Shown in pieces: positions 7,831 to 16,349 of a stretch of 64,000 nucleotides of DNA. The DNA is from JAAETI01 sp964195945. Its GTDB lineage: Bacteria; Actinomycetota; Acidimicrobiia; Spongiisociales; UBA5794. The notes beneath the pieces are model-generated. The model was given only the letters and a program-made list of their open reading frames with translations. It did not search any database and had not been told where the DNA came from. Both the position numbers and the translations under genes were made by a program. The stretch's first letter is position 1. The number at the start of each line of letters is the position of its first letter. Location of the stretch: contig CAXMRC010000037.1 in assembly GCA_964195945.1 (NCBI GenBank), forward strand, positions 1 to 64,000, given 5' to 3'.

Positions 7831-10656
7831 CTATTCGTCGGAACAAATCGACAGGATCTCGTCTCCGTACGCATCGAGTTTTGCCGGGCCGATGCCGGAG
7901 ATCATGATCAGCTCCCGTTCGGTTCTTGGTCGTGCCGCGGCGATGGCATGGAGCGTCTTGTCAGTGAGGATCACGTAAGCAGGCACCGAACTGGCAACCG
8001 CGGTCTCGAGACGCCATGTCTTGAGCTGTTCAACGAGGGTCTCGTCAACCGCAACATCCTCCAGCGGCCGCAACAATGGACCGCTTCCTGAAGGGGCAGT
8101 CACTGTCTCGCCCCACGTCACAAGCATGGAGCTGGTACCAGAGTCGAGGGCAACGACCACACCACCTTCCTCAAATTCTTCGACAACCCCCCCATATCCA
8201 CCAGCAACACGAATGCGATCTCCGACACTGGTAGCCACCCCGTCGCGGCGCCCGGCTGTCGCCACCACCTTTGGCTCCACCCGCGCTGCCTTCCCCGTCA
8301 TCTCATCAAGAAAGACCGAGGGGCGGGCCTTGTCGGCAAGCACGACCACCTGTTTGCGACCACGGGTGATCGCAACATGAAAGACCCTCCGTTCCTCCTC
8401 CCGATCCTCTGCCAGATCGTGGGGAAACAAGCCTCGATCGGCGCCAAACACGACCACCCTGTCCCATTCCATTCCTTTGACACGATGCACCGTGCTCAGC
8501 TCAACACCATGAGGATCATCGGTGTGATCCAGGGCGGTGCGGAGCCAGGGTTCGAAGTCTGCAAGGGCGCGATGCAATACCGCTGCCCTGCGCAGCGCGA
8601 CCAGGTCGTCTGATTGCGCCGAACGGTCGGCACGACGCCTGCCCGCATCCAGGGCGACGGCAGCACCGCTGAGACCAATCTCACTCGTGATGACATCAAG
8701 CATGCCGATGCTGTCACCAGCCTCCGCAACTTCGACCGCTCTGGCGATGTCATCGCAGAAACCGTCCCACTTGGAGGCTTGATTGCCATCCAACTTGCCA
8801 CCCATCGAATAGAGATCATCGAGCGAGACCCGGCTGCGCCGCCCGACGAGTTGACTGGTGAGACGGGTCAAGCCGCGCGCCGGACGACGAACGATCTTCA
8901 TGAGATCGGAAGTTCGGATCGAGTCTGGGTTGAGCCCGATCCTGATCCAAGCCAGGGCGGCGGCCGTCACGGTACGTTCCAACACATCGCTTCCCAGCGG
9001 GGAGTGGAACGGGATCCCCGCCTCCACAAAGGCAACATGGGCGGGCAGCAAAGCTGAATTGACCCTGCACAGCACTGCAATCTCAGCGGCTGGGGTCTCG
9101 CCGAGCCACTCACCTACTCGCACTGCACATTGCAGACCAAGTTCAGAGCCCGCCTGCCGGTCGATGGTCAGCGCGTCGTTCTGCTCGTCGTCAACGCCGG
9201 GTCTGATGACCTTGTCTACTCGACGGTCGTTGTAGCTCAGGAGGGTTGCGGCGGCTTCGACCACGCTTGGAGGGCACCGGTAGTTCACCTCGAGAGGATG
9301 TGACGCTGCGCCAGGGAATAGCTTGTCATAGTCGATGAGGAAGCCGGGGTCGGCGCCGAGGTACCCGTAGATGACCTGGTCGTCATCACCCACGCCAAAC
9401 ACATTGAGACCCGGTGCAGCCAGCAAACGGATCAGCAATAGGTAACTAGGGGTGAGGTCCTGGAACTCATCGACGACCATGTGCCGGCACCGGTCCTGCC
9501 ATTGATAACGAAGATCGGGCATGGTCAATAGAGCTTGGATAGCTCCGTAGACCTGCTCATCGAAATCGGCTTCCCTCCTGTCCTGGATCATGCTCCGATA
9601 ACGCTCGTAGACGCGAGCGAAATCAGGAACGTCATCACGAAACGCCTCCACCTCATCTGGGGGGCGGAGCCCGATCCGGACCTCACCGAGCGCTTCGATG
9701 TACGGTCCGATTACGTCCGAGTTGGGTCGGCGCGGGGCCTCGACCAAGCCGTCGAGGAGGCGCCGCTGCTCGCGCTCGTTGAGCAACGCAAGACCGCCCC
9801 TGGCTTGTCGCAGAATCTCCCATCCCAGCGAGTGGATGGTTCGCACCTTGAGCCCCGACCGTGGCCGGAGTCGTTCTCGCATCTCGGCGGCGGCCCGGTT
9901 GTTGTAGGCCAGCGCACAGATGATTCCGGGTTCGACGCCCCGGTCATCGATGAGGTGCCGTACCCGGGCGGTCAAGGTTCGGGTCTTCCCCGATCCGGCA
10001 GGAGCGATGATGCGGGCCGGACCGGATGCATGTGTGGCGGCGGCACGCTGGTCGGGCGCAAGATCCTGGAACGATGTCTCGACACTGGTCGGCGCTACCC
10101 GCAGCGACCCGAGCGTTACAGACTCAGCGTGGACCACGGGGTCCTCGAGTCCAGCCAAAGGACCGCGCGGACCTCCGTCCACCCACGCTTCGGTGCCATC
10201 GGCGAGGACGATGTCCATCGTCTGCCCCGGCCGAGCACCAAGAGATACAGCCTTCCGACCCCACCACCAGATCAGCTCGCTGCTGCGATAGTCGTAGCTG
10301 TTGACCCAAACGAGGTGGTGTAATCGCTCCCTGTTGAATGCAAAGCCACGCCGCAGCCGCCATGGGTCCATTGGTGATGTCTCTGGTTTTCTCAGCACTG
10401 CGGGATCGACACTCAACTCGATGACGATCGGCTCCCGATTCACCCAGGCGCGATGCAGCTGATCGACCAGTACTTCCATCGCCTCCCGATCGTCAATGAT
10501 CTGCTGGGTGACGCTGACGGACGCCGCCTGCTCCCACGGTTCGGGCGCGGCGTCGGCCCGGCCGACAACGACCGAACGTCCCAGTACGACAGGAGGGGGC
10601 GGGTTCACGTCGCGCAGCATACGGGGGCGCTGGGACACAACCAGAAAAGGATCCAA
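7831..10656 (-). CDS. UvrD/Rep-family DNA helicase with C-terminal HRDC-like domain
   Basis: A 941-residue superfamily 1A helicase. Residues 1-200 form an N-terminal extension not usual in UvrD. Then come the Q-type motif (DLAPDQRAAATH), the Walker A IIAPAGSGKTRTLTARV near 220, motif Ia IICALAYNNRAAAEMRERL, Walker B HMVVDEFQDLTPSYLLLI near 395, motif III VFGVGDDDQVIYGYLGAD, motif V HRVKGMEWDRVVV and motif VI RRVFHVAITRGRKQ. The last 70 residues (TLHAIAAARPRTERELIMIS, then GIGPAKLDAYGDEIL) are an HRDC domain. Mycobacterial UvrD2 also carries an HRDC domain, but its cysteine cluster is not seen here. It probably unwinds DNA in repair or removes bound proteins. An internal ATG 12 residues in is an alternative start. 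Confidence 0.85.
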   Translation of the reverse strand: MDPFLVVSQRPRMLRDVNPPPPVVLGRSVVVGRADAAPEPWEQAASVSVTQQIIDDREAMEVLVDQLHRAWVNREPIVIELSVDPAVLRKPETSPMDPWRLRRGFAFNRERLHHLVWVNSYDYRSSELIWWWGRKAVSLGARPGQTMDIVLADGTEAWVDGGPRGPLAGLEDPVVHAESVTLGSLRVAPTSVETSFQDLAPDQRAAATHASGPARIIAPAGSGKTRTLTARVRHLIDDRGVEPGIICALAYNNRAAAEMRERLRPRSGLKVRTIHSLGWEILRQARGGLALLNEREQRRLLDGLVEAPRRPNSDVIGPYIEALGEVRIGLRPPDEVEAFRDDVPDFARVYERYRSMIQDRREADFDEQVYGAIQALLTMPDLRYQWQDRCRHMVVDEFQDLTPSYLLLIRLLAAPGLNVFGVGDDDQVIYGYLGADPGFLIDYDKLFPGAASHPLEVNYRCPPSVVEAAATLLSYNDRRVDKVIRPGVDDEQNDALTIDRQAGSELGLQCAVRVGEWLGETPAAEIAVLCRVNSALLPAHVAFVEAGIPFHSPLGSDVLERTVTAAALAWIRIGLNPDSIRTSDLMKIVRRPARGLTRLTSQLVGRRSRVSLDDLYSMGGKLDGNQASKWDGFCDDIARAVEVAEAGDSIGMLDVITSEIGLSGAAVALDAGRRRADRSAQSDDLVALRRAAVLHRALADFEPWLRTALDHTDDPHGVELSTVHRVKGMEWDRVVVFGADRGLFPHDLAEDREEERRVFHVAITRGRKQVVVLADKARPSVFLDEMTGKAARVEPKVVATAGRRDGVATSVGDRIRVAGGYGGVVEEFEEGGVVVALDSGTSSMLVTWGETVTAPSGSGPLLRPLEDVAVDETLVEQLKTWRLETAVASSVPAYVILTDKTLHAIAAARPRTERELIMISGIGPAKLDAYGDEILSICSDE

Positions 10657-10665
10657 CGCGCGGCG

Positions 10666-11487
10666 TTAGCCAAGCGGCTCGATCTCAAAAACGGTTCCGC
10701 CTTCTGGATGATCGAATCGAATCGCGGCGGTCTTTTCACTCATGTGATGAACACGTAGGAAGAGCTCGACAAACGGGTCGTCATATCCAGAGGAGCCAGC
10801 GTTGACTGCCAGCACCCCGCGCGGCACGGTGAAGCCGCCATCGGAGATGACACCTGCCAGGATGACCCCGTTGAGCGTTACCAACACCCGGTCACCGACG
10901 CTGAGTCCGGCGGCGTCGAGATGGGACTTGCGAAGCGTCGTCTTGATATTGCCAAACCCGTCGGTCCAGGCCACCAGATGTGATGGCACATCCTCGATAG
11001 TTGCCGGATCAAGCGTGTCGGTCAGCACCGAGTAGTCACCATCGACAATGGCGGCGACGTACTTGGGGAAGAAGTCCCGAGAACGGAACTGGGAACCGGC
11101 TGCGGGGCTGGCCACGTCGCGGTATTCGACGATGCGATCCTTGATGAAACTGAACGCGTACTCGGAGCAGACACTGACGACTTCGACGCCGTTGTCCAGC
11201 TTGGCGTATCGCAAACCCCTTCCCCGATTCTCAGCGGAGACTTCATCGCGATCGCGCCGCGGTGCCGCGTTGCCAAAGATGACCATGCGATCTGATGCCT
11301 GCCCTAGCGCCAACTGTGCAGTGGCGAACCCGACCGCGATCGTATCGAGCGGCGGGGTCGAAGTCTGATGTATCGCAACCGAGCCAGGATCGACAAGCGA
11401 GGTATGGAAACGGGTCATTATCTCGGCGAATTCGAGCCCGTCGGGGGCGTAGTCGCAGATCATGTGGAGAAGGGTTGGTCTATTCAC
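10666..11487 (-). CDS. Divergent SAM hydroxide adenosyltransferase (DUF62)-like protein
   Basis: A 273-residue protein whose two-domain order fits the DUF62/SAM hydrolase family: an N-terminal alpha/beta part, then IVAWTDGFGNIKTTL-like sequence (here VAWTDGFGNIKTTL), and a C-terminal beta-barrel with VGDRVLVTLNGV and VNAGSSGYDDPFVELFLR. Typical members open with LLTDFG and have a FHGRD motif carrying a catalytic histidine; here the opening is MICDYAPDG and the second motif reads QFRSRDFF, so the histidine is absent. The activity on SAM may be lost or altered. It lies 10 bases upstream of the helicase gene's start on the same strand, so it may be its operon partner. Confidence 0.5.
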   Translation of the reverse strand: MNRPTLLHMICDYAPDGLEFAEIMTRFHTSLVDPGSVAIHQTSTPPLDTIAVGFATAQLALGQASDRMVIFGNAAPRRDRDEVSAENRGRGLRYAKLDNGVEVVSVCSEYAFSFIKDRIVEYRDVASPAAGSQFRSRDFFPKYVAAIVDGDYSVLTDTLDPATIEDVPSHLVAWTDGFGNIKTTLRKSHLDAAGLSVGDRVLVTLNGVILAGVISDGGFTVPRGVLAVNAGSSGYDDPFVELFLRVHHMSEKTAAIRFDHPEGGTVFEIEPLG

Positions 11488-11573
11488 GGGCCGATGGTAA
11501 CCCGTGGCGAGTTGCCTGCAGCAGAGTTGCGGGTTTAGTCACCAGGGGCATGCGATCAGATCAGGCAAATGCT

Positions 11574-12626
11574 CTAGAGAACCTTGATGACACCGGACGG
11601 TCCGTCGGCGAAGTCTCGTTCCGTGATACGGCCGATGACAACGCCAAGCTCGCCTTCATCTTCGAGCGCCTGCAACAGAGCGTTGGCCAGCGGGGCTTCG
11701 ATCGTCAACAACAACCCACCGCTGGTCTGTGCGTCAGCCAGGAGAAGCTGGCCAGCGCGATCGACGTCTCCAAAACGGGTATACCGTTCCGCGGACACCA
11801 GATTGCGCTCTGTGCCACCTGGAAAAACATCGTTGGCAGCAAGCTCGGCTGCACCAGGAAGCAACGGAACCGCATCCATGTCTATCTGGGCGCTGACCTC
11901 GCTCCCCCGGATCATCTCGCCAAGATGGCCGAGCAGACCAAACCCCGTCACGTCGGTAGCTCCCGACACGCCGACCCGCCTCATAGCCCTTGCGGCCCCG
12001 GCGTTGAGCCTCGCCATTGTCTCGACAGCCGTGTCTCGAACCGAGCTGTCGACGACACCTCGCTTGATCCCGGTTGTGATGAGCCCCGTCCCAATCGGTT
12101 TGGTCAGCACCAACACATCCCCAGGACGGGCACCATCGTTTCTGACGATCTCGTCCGGATGGACGACACCGGTCACCGCAAGCCCGTACTTGGGCTCGGG
12201 ATCATCGATACTGTGGCCGCCCACCAATGTGCAATTGGCCTCCTCGAGCACAGCAGCGCCACCCTCGAGCACGTCACCAAGCAGATCAAACGGAAGACGG
12301 TCTCGTGGCCACCCCACAATTTGCAGAGCAGTCAGCGGCGTGCCGCCCATTGCGTAAATATCGGAGAGGGCATTGGCCGCGGCGATCCGTCCCCAGTCGA
12401 AGGCCTCATCAACAATCGGAGTGAAGAAGTCAACTGATTGCACAAGAGCAACATCATCAGAGATGCGATATACACCAGCGTCGTCCGATCCGGCTATGCC
12501 AACAAGGAGGTCGTCGTGCCGGACAACGGGTGAGTTGTTCACACGGCGCAGAACCTGCGCCAGCTCGTCAGGGCCGAGCTTGCAGGCTCAACCAGCCCCG
12601 TGAGTAAACGATGTCAACCGCTCCAT
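11574..12626 (-). CDS. selD: Selenide, water dikinase with in-frame UGA (selenocysteine)
   Basis: SelD makes selenophosphate from selenide and ATP for selenocysteine synthesis. The 350-codon gene starts at ATG 12626, with GGGAGG six bases upstream. It opens MERLTSFTHGAG, then TGA at 12590-12588, then ACKLGPDELAQVL. The TGA sits where family members have the catalytic Cys or Sec of the glycine-rich active-site loop. After it come GSDDAGVYRI, VDFFTPIVDEAFDWGRIAAA, VGGHSIDDPEPKYGLAVTG and the SGATDVTGFGLLGHLGEM motif, all standard. A gene finder that treats TGA as stop begins at residue 31 and loses the active site. A hairpin at 12545-12561 fits a bacterial SECIS. The organism should therefore have selA, selB and tRNA-Sec elsewhere. 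Confidence 0.9.
12545..12561 (-). promoter_or_regulatory. SECIS-like hairpin in selD
   Basis: Reading the selD strand, GGCGCAG, GTT, CTGCGCC forms a perfect 7-base stem with a GUU loop. It begins 26 bases after the UGA, so the loop is about 33 bases downstream, inside the range bacterial SECIS elements use for SelB recruitment. Confidence 0.7.
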
Positions 12627-12784
12627 GACGCGCCTCCCTTCTATGCAAGAAACGACAGTCTACGAGCGAACTGCACTGTTGTAACCGCTCGATTTGGGCC
12701 ACTGGCTCGTGGCACTAACCGACTGCGGACTACCCCATCCGAGCCGACTAGCTGTCGGGTCCTCTATCGGTATCATTTCGGCGA

Positions 12785-12854
12785 CCGGGTGATTCACCAC
12801 CACCCGGGTTTCCAACAGGTCCCCTCGTCCCCCCTGGGGGGCCTGTTGCTTTTT
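12785..12854 (+). terminator. Hairpin and intrinsic terminator upstream of mgtE
   Basis: CCGGGTG/CACCCGG (12785-12791 with 12801-12807) is followed by a long stem from 12813 to 12848: CAACAGG pairs with CCTGTTG and continues through TCCCC/GGGGG, then TTTTT at 12850-12854. It reads as a rho-independent terminator on the + strand. No + gene lies upstream, so it ends either a small RNA divergent from selD or a regulated leader of mgtE. The rest of the 328-base gap (12627-12954) holds a further hairpin (TCCGGGG/CCCCGGA, about 12878-12906) and no ORF I can support. Confidence 0.65.
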
Positions 12855-12954
12855 AGGGCAAGGATGCTCGCTGGTTGCTCCGGGGTCATGGATGACCTGG
12901 CCCCGGACCCAGTTCTTTCTACGCACCACCCTCACGCCTAGTCTTGGCGTCGTT

Positions 12955-14343
12955 ATGCGTCTTCCGTTCCGTTCCCGTCTCAGTCGCCTCAGCCATCGGC
13001 TGCGTGAATTAGCGCGCAACCGTCCAGAGGAGGCAGAGGAATACCTCGATACCCACTCAGAAGCGTGGGAGGAGATCGCTGAGACCGACCCCGGCTCGGC
13101 AGCCGACATTCTCGAAGCACTCCACGAAGAAGATGCCGCGGATCTGCTGCGAGATCTCGACGCTGACGAGGCTTCTGACGTTCTCGACGAGATGAGGGCA
13201 CCGGCGGCGGCCGATGTCATCGAAGAGATGAGCACCGACAGTGCCGCGGAGCTTGTCGCTGGTATGGAGACCCACCAAGCCGTCGACCTTATGGCTGCTC
13301 TGGAAGATGATGTTCGTGAAGAGATCATCACGGCACTCGACCCCGATGTGCGTCTCGCTATCAACCAGCTCATCGTCCATCCCGACGACAGCGCGGGTGG
13401 TCTGATGACAACCGACTACGCCTCGTTACCTATCGGTATCACGAGCGGCGAGGCTATCGAGGCGCTACGCCGCCTTCACGAAGAGATCGGCTCCAACCTC
13501 ACCTACGTATATGTCGTCGATACGCAAGGCAGGATTGCCGGCGTTGCACCGTTTCGTGAGCTGGTGTTTGCCCGCCCCGGTGCCGGCCTCGATGAGATCA
13601 TGCTCCACGATCCAGTGACGGTCACCGTTGACACTGATCGCGAAATAGTCGCCGAGCTCATCCAGCGCTATCACCTCATCTCGATCCCGGTGACCGACGC
13701 CCAGCAGCACCTTGTGGGCATTGTCAAGGTTGACGAGGCGATGGAAGCGGTCCAGGCCGAAGCAACCGAGGACATCGCCCAGATGGTTGGTGCCGGTCCT
13801 GAGGAGACGGTCTATACGGAGGTATCGGTGTCGGTGCGCCGCCGTCTCCCCTGGATCACGCTCAACCTGCTGATCGGTCTTGTCCTGGCCGTCGTGATCG
13901 GCGGTTTTGAGACTCTCATCGCAGACAAGGCTGTACTGGCATCGTTCATGCCGATGGTGGCTCTGCTCGGCGGCAACTCCGGTGCGCAAAGCTTGGCAGT
14001 CGTTATCAGGGCGATGGCCGTTGGCAGCGTGCCACCGGGCCGGGCGCGCCGGGCGATCCGGCGCGAGGCAACGGTCGGCCTAATCAACGGTGTCGTGATC
14101 GCGACGCTGTCAGGGATCCTCGGCGGAATGGTTGCCGGCGACCCTGACATCGGATTGGTCATTGGAATCGCAGTCTTCGTCAACCTGGCTGTGGCCGGCG
14201 TCGTCGGAGCATCTATCCCGATCGTTCTCCGCCGTCTTGGTCAGGACCCCGCGCTGGCATCAAATATCTTCTTGACGACCGTGACGGACGTTGTTGGCTT
14301 CGGTGGGTTCCTTCTGACTGCAAAGCTGGTTCTGGGTCTGTAG
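12955..14343 (+). CDS. mgtE: MgtE-type magnesium transporter
   Basis: A 462-residue MgtE family channel for Mg2+. The N-terminal acidic superhelix (about 20-130: AADILEALHEEDAADLLRDL, then DADEASDVLDEM) is followed by two CBS domains (PDDSAGGLMTTDYASLP near 145 and an IMLHDPVTVTVDTDREIVA stretch), a plug helix, and five membrane helices near 290-462. GGNSGAQSLAVVIRAMA and the NxxxxxVTDVVGFGGF segment are conserved pore elements of the family. The start at 12955 has no clear ribosome site; TAGTCT at 12939-12944 could be a -10 of a leaderless message. The upstream terminator may control it. Confidence 0.9.
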   Translation: MRLPFRSRLSRLSHRLRELARNRPEEAEEYLDTHSEAWEEIAETDPGSAADILEALHEEDAADLLRDLDADEASDVLDEMRAPAAADVIEEMSTDSAAELVAGMETHQAVDLMAALEDDVREEIITALDPDVRLAINQLIVHPDDSAGGLMTTDYASLPIGITSGEAIEALRRLHEEIGSNLTYVYVVDTQGRIAGVAPFRELVFARPGAGLDEIMLHDPVTVTVDTDREIVAELIQRYHLISIPVTDAQQHLVGIVKVDEAMEAVQAEATEDIAQMVGAGPEETVYTEVSVSVRRRLPWITLNLLIGLVLAVVIGGFETLIADKAVLASFMPMVALLGGNSGAQSLAVVIRAMAVGSVPPGRARRAIRREATVGLINGVVIATLSGILGGMVAGDPDIGLVIGIAVFVNLAVAGVVGASIPIVLRRLGQDPALASNIFLTTVTDVVGFGGFLLTAKLVLGL

Positions 14344-14388
14344 GGACGCAGGCTTCGTGCCGTGTCCATAGGGACTCGGATCGACCGA

Positions 14389-14925
14389 CTACGAGCCCAG
14401 AATCGCAACGCCTGAGGCCTCGAGGGGCCCAACGTAGACAATGCGGAAGCCCTCTTCGAGACGGGCGATATAGAAATTGTCGAGCGCGGCTTGCTGTGCC
14501 TCGGTTGGCTCCTCAACGAACAGGGCATCGGCAGCTGCTTGAGACTCAACGATGTGGGCTTCAAATACCGGGGCGAATTGCTCGACAAGATCCGACATGA
14601 CGTTGTGGATGTCGATGTCAGACAACGATTCGTAGGTTGTCGTGTCGAGCAACACGACAACAATGTCTCCAGACTCTGATGCTTCGCGGCTGATGATGCT
14701 GTACTGCGGGAATGACAGTTCGGGAGTGGTCGTGGTGGTTGTCGACGTGGCAGTGGTCCCAGAAGCAGCAGACTCGGTGCCCGCTGCGGTGCCGGCGAGC
14801 GTAGTGATCGGAGCGGCAGTAGTGGTAGTGGTGCCGGCCTCGTCGAGGGCATCGTCATCGCCCGAGCACGAGGCGACGAGCGCCAGCATTGCCCCTACAA
14901 CGATCACCTGCTTGATACTCACCAT
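14389..14925 (-). CDS. Secreted lipoprotein, Thr-rich linker
   Basis: A 178-residue exported protein. The signal peptide ends in a lipobox, LALVASCSGDDD, so Cys20 should be lipidated. Residues 30-70 are a low-complexity Thr/Ala/Ser linker (runs of threonine), typical of actinobacterial cell-surface lipoproteins, possibly O-mannosylated. The C-terminal domain of about 105 residues (FPQYSIISREASESGDIVVV, later FYIARLEEGFRIVYVGPLEA) is compact; I do not recognise it. It converges on mgtE with a 45-base gap. Confidence 0.75.
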   Translation of the reverse strand: MVSIKQVIVVGAMLALVASCSGDDDALDEAGTTTTTAAPITTLAGTAAGTESAASGTTATSTTTTTTPELSFPQYSIISREASESGDIVVVLLDTTTYESLSDIDIHNVMSDLVEQFAPVFEAHIVESQAAADALFVEEPTEAQQAALDNFYIARLEEGFRIVYVGPLEASGVAILGS

Positions 14926-14957
14926 ATAACTCTACATCGGCACGAGGAATGTAAGGG

Positions 14958-15386
14958 TTAGTTGTTCGTCAACCATGCGTCAAAGTCTATTCCTTCCATC
15001 CACCGCTCCGAATTCGCCACCGCAAAACGTTCCTTGACTTCGTGGAAGAGTTCCGCACAGGGGCTGTGATCCAGCCCGACCCGAGCGAGGTCGAGGGCGG
15101 GTCTCCAGGCTCTTGGTCCGAGGGCAATGTCAACCTTGGATCGCCAGTCATCGTGGTCGGAGACCGCGCTTGCCGAGCTTGCCCAAAATATTTGCAGTTT
15201 CTGCGCGGAGCGGAGGCTGCGCCGCACCTCGCGGATCGCTTCACGGGGAAGCTCTGCCGTCGCGACGAGCGTCTCATTTGCCCAATCTGCGAATGCCTGC
15301 TCGCCCCAGCTCTCGGGGTCGGTAACGACTGATTCATAGAGGCTGTCGATCGACCGCAGTGTGCTCAGAAAGGCCGCGCTGCTCAC
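14958..15386 (-). CDS. Hypothetical protein coupled to the class IV aminotransferase
   Basis: A 142-residue soluble, mostly helical protein starting at GTG 15386, whose GTGA overlaps the stop of the upstream aminotransferase gene. It contains STLRSIDSLYESVVTDPESW and, at the end, KERFAVANSERWMEGIDFDA. I do not recognise the family. An uninterrupted reading frame extends back to 15833, but that part is the reverse frame of the aminotransferase with an Arg/Pro-rich composition, so it is not used. Its coupling suggests shared expression, not necessarily shared function. Confidence 0.6.
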   Translation of the reverse strand: MSSAAFLSTLRSIDSLYESVVTDPESWGEQAFADWANETLVATAELPREAIREVRRSLRSAQKLQIFWASSASAVSDHDDWRSKVDIALGPRAWRPALDLARVGLDHSPCAELFHEVKERFAVANSERWMEGIDFDAWLTNN

Positions 15387-16216
15387 CGCACCGTCTCCTC
15401 CGCAATGAGGTCCCGGAGTCCTGCGATAAGACGCCTGGTGATCGGCCCGACCGACTTTTCTACGTCTCCGATGCGCACCACCGGTTGGATCTCTCGCAGG
15501 GTGGAAAGCGCCACAACCTCGTCTGCGCCAACCATTCGCTCGAGAGGGAACGCGCCTTCTCTGACGGGTAGGTCGATGCGGGCGGCGACGTCGAGGACCG
15601 CCTGGCGTGTCACCGAAGCGAGAATGCCCAGGTCCAGCTCTGGTGTTTCGAATACGCCGTCGACAATCCAGGCCACGGTGTTGGTGGGACCTTCGAGAAC
15701 GTTGCCACTGCGACCAACAAGCAGGGCATCGCCATAGCCTTCGCTCTTGGCATGGAAACGTGCGGCCACGTTGGGACCGTACGAAAGTGTCTTGGCGCCG
15801 GTGAGCTCGGACGCTGCACCGTCTGGATGCCAAGGAGCCTCTACCGGAAGCAAAGTGACCGTCTCATCGACATATGCCATCGGCTCGGCGAACACGATGA
15901 ACCGCGAGTCCTCCCCTGTACCGCGCTCATCGGTGCCACCAGTGACAACGACTCGAACGGTGCCGTCGCCGACCGCGGCCCGGTCGGTGACCCAGCCCTC
16001 CATGTCGACCCGAGGCGGCAGGTCGATGCCCAGCGCGGCGGCCGAGCGTTCCAGGCGGTCCAGGTGCTGGCGTTGCCGGAAGGCGACGCCTCCGTAAGAC
16101 CGCAGCGACTCAAAGCAGCCAAAGCCGCGGAGCAGCGCGATGTCGAAAACCGAGATACTGGCATCGGCAGGCTCCACCTGCTCGCCATCTATCAATACAT
16201 ACCCAATGACGTTCAT
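15383..16216 (-). CDS. Class IV (PabC/IlvE-type) PLP enzyme
   Basis: A 277-residue fold-type IV PLP protein, either an aminodeoxychorismate lyase (folate) or a branched-chain or D-amino-acid aminotransferase. ISVFDIALLRGFGCFESLRS is the family's opening, KTLSYGPNVAARFHAKSEGY carries the PLP lysine, and GNVLEGPTNTVAWIVDG and VALSTLREIQPVVRIG are the later conserved blocks. ALLRGFGCFESLR favours the PabC-like branch, but no pabA/pabB is near. The start ATG 16216 fits family length; an upstream extension of the frame to 16408 looks non-coding. It is translationally coupled to the hypothetical protein downstream. Confidence 0.75.
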   Translation of the reverse strand: MNVIGYVLIDGEQVEPADASISVFDIALLRGFGCFESLRSYGGVAFRQRQHLDRLERSAAALGIDLPPRVDMEGWVTDRAAVGDGTVRVVVTGGTDERGTGEDSRFIVFAEPMAYVDETVTLLPVEAPWHPDGAASELTGAKTLSYGPNVAARFHAKSEGYGDALLVGRSGNVLEGPTNTVAWIVDGVFETPELDLGILASVTRQAVLDVAARIDLPVREGAFPLERMVGADEVVALSTLREIQPVVRIGDVEKSVGPITRRLIAGLRDLIAEETVR

Positions 16217-16349
16217 CTGGTGGAGGGTAACCGGAGGCGGGGACAGCGGGTCCGGGAGATGGCACTTGACTGCTTGGCGGCTCGCACCTTCGCCGCGTTC
16301 CTTCGGGTAGGTTTGTCGCTGGAGTACTGATTCGGGAGGCAGCGTCGGG

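Noticed and set aside
12588..12590. TGA in selD as a frameshift or pseudogene
   Set aside because: It falls exactly at the active-site residue, the frame is intact on both sides, the ribosome site is ideal and a SECIS-like hairpin follows, so selenocysteine is the better explanation.
12627..12954. M-box magnesium riboswitch before mgtE
   Set aside because: The conserved AGGTGAGGCTCC-type core was not found; only generic hairpins and a terminator are visible.
12627..12954. tRNA-Sec next to selD
   Set aside because: No T-arm (TTCRA) or acceptor pairing could be found on either strand.
15387..15833. N-terminal extension of the 142-residue protein
   Set aside because: It is the reverse frame of the aminotransferase gene, with Arg/Pro-rich sequence; GTG 15386 gives a 4-base overlap.
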